NCBI GenBank assembly: GCA_947452295.1
Contig: CANGCK010000011.1
Span: 1-64,000 of the forward strand
Length of the DNA stretch: 64,000 nt
From: Sphingobacteriia bacterium
GTDB lineage: Bacteria; Bacteroidota; Bacteroidia; Chitinophagales; Chitinophagaceae
Direction: 5' to 3'
Part shown: piece after piece, positions 8,964 through 17,355 of the stretch
Position numbering within the stretch: position 1 is the first letter of the stretch
Layout: each line of letters opens with the position of its first letter
Position numbers and translations under genes: made by a program
Notes under the pieces: model-generated
Databases searched by the model: none
The model's input: the letters and a program-made list of their open reading frames with translations, nothing else
Told to the model about the DNA's origin: nothing

Positions 8964-9545
8964 ATGTATAAATTATACTATTATCTATTTAGATTTCCAT
9001 TTTATAAAATCAAACTCGGACAAATTGGTTTGGGCACTAAATTATTTAGTCCAATAATTACCGGAGGAAAGCAAATTTTTATAGGTAAAAACGTATACAT
9101 CCGGAAAAATACCTGGTTAGCCACCAATTCTATCATTCAAAACGCAGCTGCTACACTAATCATTGAAGATGGTACTTATATTGGTCATTATTGTCACATT
9201 TATGCTACCCAAAAAATTCATATTGGGAAAAAAGTATTAATCGCAGATCGTGTTTATCTTTCCGACAATGTACATTCTTATGAAAATATTAATCTTCCAA
9301 TTATTGATCAACCCGTAAAACAATTGAATCCAGTAATTTTAAAAGACGGTTGCTGGTTAGGCGAAAATGTTTGCGTGATTGGAGCTGTAATAGGCAAAAA
9401 CACTGTTGTTGGTGCAAATTCAGTCGTTACAAAAGATATTCCTGATTTTTGTATTGCAGTAGGTGCACCTGCCAAAATCATTAAACGTTTTAACTTTGAC
9501 ACAAATAAATGGGAAAAAACTAATTCAAATGGAGTATTCATATAA
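8964..9545 (+). CDS. Hexapeptide-repeat (LbH) acyltransferase
   Basis: A 193-residue left-handed beta-helix protein related to WbbJ/maltose O-acetyltransferase-type sugar acetyltransferases. Hexapeptide repeats run through about residues 35-180: 'KQIFIGKNVYIRKNTWLA', 'IIEDGTYIGHYCHI', 'KIHIGKKVLIADRVYLSD', 'VILKDGCWLGENVCVIGAV', 'GANSVVTKDIPDFCIAVG'. The conserved catalytic His is probably in 'DNVHSYEN'. It likely O-acetylates a sugar of the surface polysaccharide using acetyl-CoA. The ORF track begins at a TTG at 8958; the ATG at 8964 ('MYKLYYY') is the more likely start. It lies 4 nt upstream of the epimerase gene. Confidence 0.87.
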   Translation: MYKLYYYLFRFPFYKIKLGQIGLGTKLFSPIITGGKQIFIGKNVYIRKNTWLATNSIIQNAAATLIIEDGTYIGHYCHIYATQKIHIGKKVLIADRVYLSDNVHSYENINLPIIDQPVKQLNPVILKDGCWLGENVCVIGAVIGKNTVVGANSVVTKDIPDFCIAVGAPAKIIKRFNFDTNKWEKTNSNGVFI

Positions 9546-9549
9546 AAAA

Positions 9550-10683
9550 ATGAACATATTAATAACTGGTGGTGCTGGATTTATTGGCTCATCACTTGCG
9601 ATGGCACTCACAGCAAAAAATCATACTGTTACGGTATTAGACAATTTATCAGAACAGATTCATGGTATAAATGCAGAAGTTACTTCTGAACTATATAATA
9701 AAATTAAGGATAAAGTTCACTTTGTTAAAGGTGACGTTAGGAATGAAGCAGATTGGCTGAAAGTGTTGCCTGGTCAAGATGTTGTTGTTCATTTAGCTGC
9801 TGAAACAGGTACAGGTCAATCAATGTACCAAATCAAGCATTATACCGATGTTAATATTAATGGAACCTCTATCCTACTGGATTTATTAGCCAACAATAAT
9901 TTTTCGGTTAAAAAGGTGGTAGTTGCCTCTTCAAGAGCTATTTATGGAGAAGGTAAATACTATTCTAAAAGCAATGGATTTGTTTTTCCTAATGGAAGGA
10001 AAAGGGATAACCTTACGAATGGATTATTTGAAATTTATTCTGAAGATAGTAGCGAACTATTAAAACCAGTTGCTACTGATGAGGATTCAACCATACATCC
10101 AACTTCTGTATACGGTATCACCAAACAAGTACAGGAAGAACTGATTATGACAGTTTGCCCGTCTATCAATATAGCAGCGGTCTCATTTAGGTATCAAAAT
10201 GTTTATGGCCCGGGCCAATCACTAAAAAATCCATACACAGGTATTTTGTCAATATTTTCAAATTTAATAAAACATAATCAATCAATTAATATTTTTGAGG
10301 ATGGTCTTGAAAGCAGGGATTTTGTATATATTGATGATGTAGTAAATGCTACGGTAGCTGGCATTGAACTAGAAAATGCCAATAATCAGGTTTTTAATGT
10401 TGGAATGGGAATTCCAACAACAGTAATTGATGTAGCTACTTCATTAATGATTGGATATAATAAGAAAGTTCCTCTAAACATTTCTGGAGATTTTAGAATT
10501 GGGGATATAAGACATAATTATGCAGATATCAGTAAATTAAAAAAATTACTTGATTTTACTCCATCAGTTACTTTTGATGAAGGGATAAAAAAATTTACAG
10601 ACTGGGTAAATGTGCAAGAATTTGAAATGATTAATTATGATCGTTCATTAATGGAAATGAAATCTAAAGGATTAATGAAATAA
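9550..10683 (+). CDS. NAD-dependent sugar-nucleotide epimerase (dTDP-L-rhamnose 4-epimerase-like)
   Basis: A 377-residue extended SDR. It has the Rossmann motif 'ILITGGAGFIGSSLA', the block 'ETGTGQSMYQIKHYTDVN', 'VVVASSRAIYGEG' (catalytic Ser), and the catalytic YxxxK in 'SVYGITKQVQEE'. 'FRYQNVYGPGQSLKNPYTGI' and 'FEDGLESRDFVYIDDVV' are typical of 4-epimerases. The 'GQSMY' and 'ASSRAIYGEG' signatures point to the dTDP-L-rhamnose 4-epimerase branch (making dTDP-6-deoxy-L-talose) rather than GalE, but this is by memory of the family and not by alignment. The ORF track begins at 9463, inside the acyltransferase; the ATG at 9550 gives the normal family start 'MNILITGG'. Confidence 0.87.
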   Translation: MNILITGGAGFIGSSLAMALTAKNHTVTVLDNLSEQIHGINAEVTSELYNKIKDKVHFVKGDVRNEADWLKVLPGQDVVVHLAAETGTGQSMYQIKHYTDVNINGTSILLDLLANNNFSVKKVVVASSRAIYGEGKYYSKSNGFVFPNGRKRDNLTNGLFEIYSEDSSELLKPVATDEDSTIHPTSVYGITKQVQEELIMTVCPSINIAAVSFRYQNVYGPGQSLKNPYTGILSIFSNLIKHNQSINIFEDGLESRDFVYIDDVVNATVAGIELENANNQVFNVGMGIPTTVIDVATSLMIGYNKKVPLNISGDFRIGDIRHNYADISKLKKLLDFTPSVTFDEGIKKFTDWVNVQEFEMINYDRSLMEMKSKGLMK

Positions 10684-10690
10684 CTTAATT

Positions 10691-11572
10691 ATGGCATCTT
10701 TAGCATTAATAACTGTACTTTATCATTCAGATGTTGTATTAGAAGATTTTTTTTCAAGTATTGCAATTCAAACTCATAAAGATTATACGCTTTACTTAAT
10801 TGACAATTCATTTAATACTAAAACAGAACAATTAATTATTGATTTAACATTAAAGTATTCAATTAACGCTTATAAGCACATTAATACGGGTGGGAATATT
10901 GGGGTGGCCGCTGGAAATAATATTGGAATCAAAAGAGCCCTGAATGATGGCTTTAATGATTTTATTTTGCTAAACAATGATATTGTTTTTAATCAGCATT
11001 TTCTTTTTTCAGAAATATTGCATTTAAGTAACACATACAAATTAATTACACCAAATATTTTGTATTTCGGTACCAATAAAATATGGATGGCTGGCGGTCA
11101 CATGGATTATTATAGAGCTCTGGGGGTTCATAATGGAATGGGAAATGATAATGAATTAGCTCCTTCTTCTGGATTAGTAACTTATGCACCAACATGCTTT
11201 TTATACATTCATTCAGCTGTTATAGAATCAATTGGGTTGATGGATGAGAAGTACTTTGCATATTATGACGATACCGATTTTATATTGCGTTGTTTAAGAA
11301 AATCTTATTTAATTTGGTATGAAAAATCATTAATCGTTTATCATAAAGTATCTACGTCAAGCGGTGGAGAAAATTCTCCATTTTATGCATATTATGGTTC
11401 AAGAAATAAAATATACTTTATTCGAAAAAATTTTAAAGGAATACACAAATACTTTTTACTTTTTTATACATTCATTACTAGAATTGGATTTTATATAAAA
11501 TACAATGCGCTTTGTAAAAAGAAGCTGTTACAGGGATTAAGAGATGGTATGATGATTGAGCTAACTAATTAG
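10691..11572 (+). CDS. Glycosyltransferase family 2 (rhamnosyltransferase-like)
   Basis: A 293-residue GT2 with a GT-A fold. The N-terminus 'LALITVLYHSDVVLEDFF' and 'YTLYLIDNSFN' are followed by 'NTGGNIGVAAGNNIGIKRA' and the metal-binding 'FILLNNDIVF', which is the usual NND variant in rhamnosyltransferase-type GT2s. 'MDEKYFAYYDDTDFILRC' supplies the ED/DD catalytic region and 'VYHKVSTSSGG' the conserved His. It is the last gene of the plus-strand glycan operon and fits well with the deoxysugar epimerase just upstream (8 nt). Its stop overlaps the end of the convergent GT4 gene by 8 nt. Confidence 0.9.
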   Translation: MASLALITVLYHSDVVLEDFFSSIAIQTHKDYTLYLIDNSFNTKTEQLIIDLTLKYSINAYKHINTGGNIGVAAGNNIGIKRALNDGFNDFILLNNDIVFNQHFLFSEILHLSNTYKLITPNILYFGTNKIWMAGGHMDYYRALGVHNGMGNDNELAPSSGLVTYAPTCFLYIHSAVIESIGLMDEKYFAYYDDTDFILRCLRKSYLIWYEKSLIVYHKVSTSSGGENSPFYAYYGSRNKIYFIRKNFKGIHKYFLLFYTFITRIGFYIKYNALCKKKLLQGLRDGMMIELTN

Positions 11573-12668
11573 TCAACAATTTATTTACAATATTTGACCA
11601 ATGATAGGTAGAATAATATTGAAGAGGGATTGATTCTTCATTGGTTGCTGCTTGGATTACAGCTTCCGCAAAACCTTCCCAATCATCATTACCTACAATT
11701 TTCAATTTGTCACCACACACTGATTTATCTACTCCCATTGCCCCATTGATTGTTGAAATTACGGTGGTATTCATCCCCAATGCCTCAATCATTTTTGTTT
11801 TTACCCCACCCCCTGAATTTACAGGATTTAAAAATACATCAGCAGCTTGTGTATACAAATCAATATCCTCCACATATCCTGCATAATATATATGCTCGTT
11901 ATTGTAAGATTTTAAATGGTTAAATTCATCGGGTAAATTTTTTCCCGCAACCAAAATAGTATAGTCAAACCCTCTATGCAGTAACAATGGATTGATTTTA
12001 AAAATAATGTCTTTTAATGCGTCGGTATTGGGTGCATAGTTCAACATGCCGTTAAAAAATAACAATGTAGATGAAGGATCAAATCCATGCAATGCACAAA
12101 CTTTTTCTTTACATTGCTGCTTATTTACTGGCACTCTATCTTGTATTATGCCGTAAGGGATGGTAATACATTTCCTTGCAGATATCCCCATTTTATTAAT
12201 CATCCAATCCCGATCTTCATCAGAAATACTAAAAACCATATCTGCATTGCGCAATACCCAAGTTTCATAGATTTTAAGCAAATACCACCAGGGTTTTCCC
12301 ATCGTTTTAAATCGAATATATTCAATGTTATGTGATCGAATAATCAATTTTACCCCTGATAGAAATTTCAACACAACACCCAACCAACCCATAAAAGGTT
12401 GTTCCATCATTACTACCTCTATTTGATGACTTTTTATAAAAGCCTTCAGCCTAAAAATTGCCGATAGGTCGGCATACTTCAATACCCCCTTTTTTAAGAG
12501 GGGATAAAGTGTATAGTTATTGGCTAATTGAACATCATTTTCATCAGTACCTACTACGCACAATCTCGTTTGCTTTCCTAAATACGCTAATAAAAGGGCA
12601 ATACATTTTTGTCCTCCTGATGTATAAGGTAGATACTTGTATGAAACTATATCAAGTACATTTTTCAC
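11565..12668 (-). CDS. GT4-type glycosyltransferase (glycosyltransferase family 1 domain)
   Basis: A 367-residue GT-B transferase. The N-terminal domain has the acceptor-side motif 'YLPYTSGGQKCIALLLAYLG' and 'LIIRSHNIEYIRF'. The C-terminal domain has 'TLLFFNGMLNYAPNTDALKD', 'HIYYAGYVEDIDLYTQAADV' and the donor-binding 'NSGGGVKTKMIEALGM' (E-x7-E-like region). It would transfer a nucleotide sugar in glycan assembly. It follows the YfhO gene by only 5 nt on the minus strand, so the two should be one transcript. The donor sugar cannot be told from sequence. Confidence 0.9.
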   Translation of the reverse strand: MKNVLDIVSYKYLPYTSGGQKCIALLLAYLGKQTRLCVVGTDENDVQLANNYTLYPLLKKGVLKYADLSAIFRLKAFIKSHQIEVVMMEQPFMGWLGVVLKFLSGVKLIIRSHNIEYIRFKTMGKPWWYLLKIYETWVLRNADMVFSISDEDRDWMINKMGISARKCITIPYGIIQDRVPVNKQQCKEKVCALHGFDPSSTLLFFNGMLNYAPNTDALKDIIFKINPLLLHRGFDYTILVAGKNLPDEFNHLKSYNNEHIYYAGYVEDIDLYTQAADVFLNPVNSGGGVKTKMIEALGMNTTVISTINGAMGVDKSVCGDKLKIVGNDDWEGFAEAVIQAATNEESIPLQYYSTYHWSNIVNKLLTN

Positions 12669-12673
12669 TTTAG

Positions 12674-15172
12674 CTATTGAGCTTTTTTTCTCAAGAAATA
12701 TTTTTTTCCAAAGGGTATTAAATTAGCTATTAACAATAACCAAATAACTGCATTTGCACCTGATGCTAATGGCACAGTTTTATAAAACGAATCTGGTTTA
12801 AACTCAAATTTAATATCGTGCTTTCCTGCTGGTATTTCAAGCCCTCTCAACACATAGTTGGTTTTATGTATAGTTGTTTCTTTACCATCAATATATGCCT
12901 TCCAACCCTTCTTATAATACACTTCACTAAATACAGCAAAATTATTGGCAGTGCTATTAGATTGATAAAATACTCTATCGTGATCATTTTTTACCAACCA
13001 TACAGAATCTCCCGAATTTCTTGCTATTTTTATGGTGAGATCTGCTTCTACTATGGCTGTATCCTTAATTTTCAAATTATCTAATCCCGACATTACTTTC
13101 GCAGGATTTTTTTCTGTTCTAACCGCTCCAACTATCCAACAAGGCCCCGCTGCATCATTATTTACCTGATAGGTTGGTTGGCCTGTTTGCTGATTGGTGA
13201 AAATAAAATACTTAGTATTCAACATATTGATCACTGGCATACAATTCGGGAATTTATACAACTGTTTTTCTATCAAATCTTGATAGATACTTAATTTAGC
13301 AGCATGGTACCCTCCTATTGATTGATGGAATGCCGAACTTAAATTGTTGCCATTAAATGCGCTTTGTACACCCTGTGTTAAATCAAATACCCTATAATTA
13401 CTGGTATCTTTGTTTATTTCAATATTGTGTGGGGCAGGTACGAATGTTTGATCATTTTCTTCTTTATCCTGAAAGTTTTTTTCACTTAAATATTTAGTAT
13501 CAATTGCAAATAAATCAATTAAAGAGAATAATCCAATTATAGCCAATGCAATACTTGATTTGATGTATTTCTTAATAAATAACCAAATAGCTGCGGCTGC
13601 TATAGAAACATAAAATAAACTGCGTAAAAAATCAGATAATAATAAACCTTTTCTATCTTCTTGTAATGCATTAACAAAACTCTTTACTTGAGGTAAAATA
13701 GCATCTCTTTGTTGGGCATTTTGAATTTGACTAACCTGACTAATTAAATTTTTATCATTTTCAGTCGAAAAATCAGCAGTCAAATAAATCAATATAGCCA
13801 AAATAAAGACTCCGGCAACAACATAGAGTCCTTTTTTATATTTATTTAATGAAGCTTTCAATGCATCTTCAAATAATATTTGTTGGGCAGCAATTACGGC
13901 ACTCATTGCAAAAATGAAAGTAGGAACTACCATAATCATACTAGGTGCCCTGAACTTGTTATAGTAAGGCAAATGATCTAACAAGAAAACACTGAATTGT
14001 TCAAAATAAGAACCCCAACTCATCATAAATGTCAAAATAGTAGCACTAATCATCCACCATTTGTGCTTATTAGGTACTATGCTGAATCCAAGAATAGCTA
14101 AAAAGCAAATAATTGCACCAGAATAAGGTGGACCTGAAGTTCCAGAAGTTATACCGCCCCAATAAAATTGTAAATAACCTTGAATTTGTTTAGATAAATC
14201 CGGAGGCATTTGTTGCAATACTTCAATTGCTTTCGATTTATCTTGCGGAACTTCTAGATTAGCAGAACTCCCACCATAAATCATTGGAAACATCATTACC
14301 AGCGGTTCTGTTTTATAAAAACTATAACTCAAGGCATAGTCTTTACTTAATCCAGTCTTTGTATTTTTGCTTGTTGAATCAGCTAACACACTTCCTCCCC
14401 TAATGGTTTCCTTTGAGTATTCCATTGTTGTAGCTAATATTACAACGCAAGTAGTTAAACCTATTAGTATCCCAACGATAGCCAGACCAAAAGATGTTAT
14501 AAGGTGCTTGTATCTTTTTTCTTTTATAAATGTAATTAAATATGCCAATGACATAAAACCAACAATTATAAACGCATAATAGGTTATTTGTAAGTGATTC
14601 ACAGAAACCATTAATCCAGTAAATAATGCTGTTAACCCTAGACCAAGTATAAATTTTCTTTCATATAATAATATCAAAGAACCCACAAATGCAGGCATAT
14701 AGGCAAGAGCGAGCATTTTAGTTTCGTGACCAACAGCTACTAAAATCGGATTATATGTTGCAAATGCATATGTTAATGATCCAATTATACCTAAGTATGG
14801 GTTAATTGTTAAAACTTGAGTAAGAATATAAAAACAAATACAAGCTAAAATAAAAAATGAAAAAGGTTTAGGTAAACCAAAAATCAATGAATCTGCAATA
14901 ATACCAACTGAAAAAGGGCTAGGAATATACATTCCAATCTGATAACCCGGCATCCCACTGAACATTCCATTTGACCACAAAGGTGTGTTTTCGATACCAT
15001 GTTGATCTGCATATTTACGTTGGTCTTCATACATTGCTTTCCACTGGGTAATATCAGTCTGTTGTAAAACTTTACCATCTAAAGCTGGTTTGCAATAAAT
15101 TATAGCAACTAAAATAAATGTTACAATTGCAATTAAATGCGGATAAATCTTTTTGAAGTCTAGCTTAATCAT
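12674..15172 (-). CDS. YfhO family polytopic membrane protein (GT-C-like)
   Basis: An 832-residue integral membrane protein of the YfhO family. The start 'YPHLIAIVTFILVAIIYCKP' is a membrane anchor followed by the periplasmic loop 'QQTDITQWKAMYEDQR', a position where GT-C proteins carry an acidic loop. About a dozen hydrophobic segments follow up to residue 570, then a soluble domain with 'NYRVFDLTQGVQSAFNGNN' and 'GGYHAAKLSIYQDL', and one more membrane segment near the C-terminus ('AVIWLLLIANLIPF'). In Gram-positive bacteria YfhO glycosylates lipoteichoic acid using a polyprenyl-phosphate sugar. Here a similar role in periplasmic glycosylation is likely; the polyprenol-type GT2 at 19258 could supply the donor (inference). 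It lies 63 nt downstream of the FAD protein gene. Confidence 0.88.
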   Translation of the reverse strand: MIKLDFKKIYPHLIAIVTFILVAIIYCKPALDGKVLQQTDITQWKAMYEDQRKYADQHGIENTPLWSNGMFSGMPGYQIGMYIPSPFSVGIIADSLIFGLPKPFSFFILACICFYILTQVLTINPYLGIIGSLTYAFATYNPILVAVGHETKMLALAYMPAFVGSLILLYERKFILGLGLTALFTGLMVSVNHLQITYYAFIIVGFMSLAYLITFIKEKRYKHLITSFGLAIVGILIGLTTCVVILATTMEYSKETIRGGSVLADSTSKNTKTGLSKDYALSYSFYKTEPLVMMFPMIYGGSSANLEVPQDKSKAIEVLQQMPPDLSKQIQGYLQFYWGGITSGTSGPPYSGAIICFLAILGFSIVPNKHKWWMISATILTFMMSWGSYFEQFSVFLLDHLPYYNKFRAPSMIMVVPTFIFAMSAVIAAQQILFEDALKASLNKYKKGLYVVAGVFILAILIYLTADFSTENDKNLISQVSQIQNAQQRDAILPQVKSFVNALQEDRKGLLLSDFLRSLFYVSIAAAAIWLFIKKYIKSSIALAIIGLFSLIDLFAIDTKYLSEKNFQDKEENDQTFVPAPHNIEINKDTSNYRVFDLTQGVQSAFNGNNLSSAFHQSIGGYHAAKLSIYQDLIEKQLYKFPNCMPVINMLNTKYFIFTNQQTGQPTYQVNNDAAGPCWIVGAVRTEKNPAKVMSGLDNLKIKDTAIVEADLTIKIARNSGDSVWLVKNDHDRVFYQSNSTANNFAVFSEVYYKKGWKAYIDGKETTIHKTNYVLRGLEIPAGKHDIKFEFKPDSFYKTVPLASGANAVIWLLLIANLIPFGKKYFLRKKAQ

Positions 15173-15235
15173 TTATTATAAATTATTAATTCAAATATAT
15201 TAAAATTACTGTCTATCAAGTGGGTTATTTAGTAT

Positions 15236-16657
15236 TTATTGTATCAATACATCCTTAATTTTACCTTCTTCCTGGTATTCAATATCTGTATTAATTTCCC
15301 ATAAATCTATTTTAGTACCATTTATTATTTTATCGGCAGCTAATAAACCCATTAATATAGAATGATCTTGATTATTGTATTTAAATGAACCATATCTACC
15401 AATTGGATATAAATTTTCAATCGTATCTAAATGTTTTTCAACCATAGATAAATGTTTTTGGTAACCTGTTTCATAAACCGGATAACAACGAGGAACACGC
15501 ATTACAAAATCATTGATTATATTGGCTTCTTGGGGTAATAATTTTAATAAATTAATTTCTTTTTTAGCCAAATCAGCAAGAAATTGGTCAGAAGCACTCC
15601 ATATTGCATCTTGATCAAAAGACCAGAATTCTAAACAAATAATGGTTGTTTGCTTCTCTCCATATAATTCCTTACTCCAGTTTCTAAAATTTGTAATTCT
15701 ACCATGTTTAACCTCAGGTGAATGAACATAAATCCAGTTGTCTTCAAATAAATTAATCGCATCCACCTCTAAATAAACCAAAAGCGTATTTCTAAAATAT
15801 AATTTTTTGGCAGCTTCAATTATTGGTAGTGGGGTATTAACCAATCCTTCTACCAATATGGTTAAAGGCATAGTGGAAACTACCATATCCGCAAGTTGAT
15901 GCGTTCCATCCATCAGTTCAATACCAATAACTTTGTTGTTGGCATCCTGTATCACTTTCTTTACGGGTTTATTCAAATATACTTGCCCCCCATTTTGCTG
16001 AATAAATTCAGCTGCTCGCTCATAAATTACTCCAGTTCCATGATTAGGGTATGCAAATTGATCAACCAATGTTTTGTGTTTATTACCAATATTGCCAATT
16101 AATGCACTTTTTACTGCTTCCCACAATGAAAGTGATTTAATTCTTTGTGCCGCCCAATCGGCATCAATTTTAGAACAAGGAATACCCCACAATTTTTCAG
16201 AATAATTTTTGAAAAATATTTCGAATAATTTTTTCCCGAATTTATTAGTAACCCATTCTTCAAATGTGGTAGGATTTTTAATGGGAGATAGTTGAACTTT
16301 AATGTATTCCCAAAGAATTTGAAAAATCGTTAGAAATGGAAGATTAGTAAGTACGTTAAATAATTTAATGGGATAATTAAAAAATGTATTCAAATAATAA
16401 ATACGTGTTAACCTGTTAACCAATGTAAAATCATCCTTAATTAAATGCGTAAAAAAAGCATTTATTTTTTTTTCTTTCGAAAAAAAACGATGTGGACCAA
16501 CATCTACCTTTTGCCCCCATAACTCAAAGCTACGAGCCATCCCCCCAATGTAAGGAGATGATTCAAACACTTCTACAGCATAACCAGCTTTACTCAATTC
16601 ATAACCACAACTAACACCTGCTGGCCCTGCGCCTATTATTATAACTTTTTTATTCAT
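15236..16657 (-). CDS. FAD-dependent amine-oxidase-like oxidoreductase
   Basis: A 473-residue flavoprotein. The FAD-binding Rossmann motif is 'VIIIGAGPAGVSCGYELSKAG', followed by 'VEVFESSPYIGGMARSFEL' and the amine-oxidase/UDP-galactopyranose mutase-like segment 'VDVGPHRFFSKEKKI'. Other conserved blocks are 'EKLWGIPCSKIDADWAAQRI', 'VVSTMPLTILVEGL' and the C-terminal FAD motif 'ENLYPIGRYGSFKYNNQDHS'. This NAD(P)/FAD family is common in polysaccharide loci and is related both to UDP-galactopyranose mutase and to protoporphyrinogen/phytoene oxidoreductases. The substrate is unknown; a sugar-nucleotide or lipid-carrier substrate is suggested only by context. It precedes yfhO on the same strand. 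Confidence 0.83.
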   Translation of the reverse strand: MNKKVIIIGAGPAGVSCGYELSKAGYAVEVFESSPYIGGMARSFELWGQKVDVGPHRFFSKEKKINAFFTHLIKDDFTLVNRLTRIYYLNTFFNYPIKLFNVLTNLPFLTIFQILWEYIKVQLSPIKNPTTFEEWVTNKFGKKLFEIFFKNYSEKLWGIPCSKIDADWAAQRIKSLSLWEAVKSALIGNIGNKHKTLVDQFAYPNHGTGVIYERAAEFIQQNGGQVYLNKPVKKVIQDANNKVIGIELMDGTHQLADMVVSTMPLTILVEGLVNTPLPIIEAAKKLYFRNTLLVYLEVDAINLFEDNWIYVHSPEVKHGRITNFRNWSKELYGEKQTTIICLEFWSFDQDAIWSASDQFLADLAKKEINLLKLLPQEANIINDFVMRVPRCYPVYETGYQKHLSMVEKHLDTIENLYPIGRYGSFKYNNQDHSILMGLLAADKIINGTKIDLWEINTDIEYQEEGKIKDVLIQ

Positions 16658-16673
16658 AAATTTCTTGGCTATT

Positions 16674-16964
16674 TCATGTAAATAATGAACATTTTATTTT
16701 TTGATTTCTAAATAGTGTTGAATTTCCAGTTAACTTATTTAGAAAATTACTAAAATGAAATGTCAACATCTGCATTAATATAAATACTGTAAATAAATTG
16801 AGAAAAGGTAATCGTAAATATTGAATGAAATTATATATAATGCTTATCGCTAAACTCAGCAATAGCCACATTTTATTTTCTATAACAAAGAAAGAAAACA
16901 AATATTGACATGGTTTTAACATGAGGAATTGGTTGAGATAGCCTATAATTAAATAAGCGAGCAA
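16674..16964 (-). CDS. Hypothetical small membrane protein, doubtful
   Basis: A 96-codon ORF in the gap between the FAD oxidoreductase and tRNA-Pro. It begins with TTG and has two or three strongly hydrophobic stretches ('LLLSLAISIIYNFIQYL', 'LFTVFILMQMLTFHF'), which is what AT-rich noncoding DNA also gives by chance. Its position, 16 nt upstream of the FAD gene on the same strand, would fit a GtrA-like flippase remnant, but I do not see a clear GtrA motif. No ATG start is in frame near the 5' end. It may be a decayed gene or no gene at all. Confidence 0.3.
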   Translation of the reverse strand: MLAYLIIGYLNQFLMLKPCQYLFSFFVIENKMWLLLSLAISIIYNFIQYLRLPFLNLFTVFILMQMLTFHFSNFLNKLTGNSTLFRNQKIKCSLFT

Positions 16965-17060
16965 TATTACATAATATTTTACATATTATTTTTTCTAAAA
17001 TTTCAATGCAATGAAAGTAGATTTATTGTATTCTAATTTTAAATCCCTTTAATACAAATA

Positions 17061-17092
17061 AAAAAGGCAACCTATTACAAGATTGCCTTTTG
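17061..17092 (-). terminator. Rho-independent terminator of tRNA-Pro
   Basis: A perfect 9-bp hairpin, AAAAGGCAA / TTGCCTTTT, with a 12-nt loop. On the minus strand it is followed by a T-rich run. It lies 11 nt beyond the 3' end of tRNA-Pro and so ends that transcript. Confidence 0.85.
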
Positions 17093-17102
17093 GTATTTAT
17101 TG

Positions 17103-17176
17103 TCGGGACGACAAGATTTGAACTTGCGACCCCACGCCCCCCAGACGTGTGCGCTACCGGGCTGCGCTACGTCCCG
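17103..17176 (-). tRNA. tRNA-Pro (anticodon GGG)
   Basis: A 74-nt cloverleaf on the minus strand. The acceptor stem CGGGACG pairs with CGTCCCG, the anticodon stem is CACGT/GCGTG with loop CTGGGGG (anticodon GGG), and the T arm is GCAAG-TTCAAAT-CTTGT. The discriminator base is A and the CCA end is not encoded. It is a single tRNA gene with its own terminator. Confidence 0.96.
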
Positions 17177-17204
17177 AAAATAAACACATTTTAAATGTGG
17201 GTTG

Positions 17205-17212
17205 CAAATATA
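17205..17212 (-). promoter_or_regulatory. Candidate -7 box (TATATTTG) for tRNA-Pro
   Basis: On the minus strand TATATTTGC matches the Bacteroidota -7 consensus TAnnTTTG and lies 28 nt before the mature tRNA 5' end. No good TTG is seen at the -33 position, so the promoter call rests on one box and on its place in front of the tRNA. Confidence 0.45.
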
Positions 17213-17355
17213 CGATTAAAACAAATTTTCACGGTATATTGCATTAAATTTTCAATTATTGCATGAATTAAGCCTTAATATAATATTGTGAATTTATTTC
17301 CTGCAATTATTTAAGGCCTATTACTTGTGAAATAAAATATAATAGATATAAACAG

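Noticed and set aside
9463-9549. N-terminal extension of the epimerase ORF
   Set aside because: It overlaps the acyltransferase gene in another frame; the family begins at the ATG at 9550.
16674-16964. GtrA family flippase
   Set aside because: The place in a glycan locus and the hydrophobic nature fit, but no clear GtrA motif; kept only as a low-confidence hypothetical.
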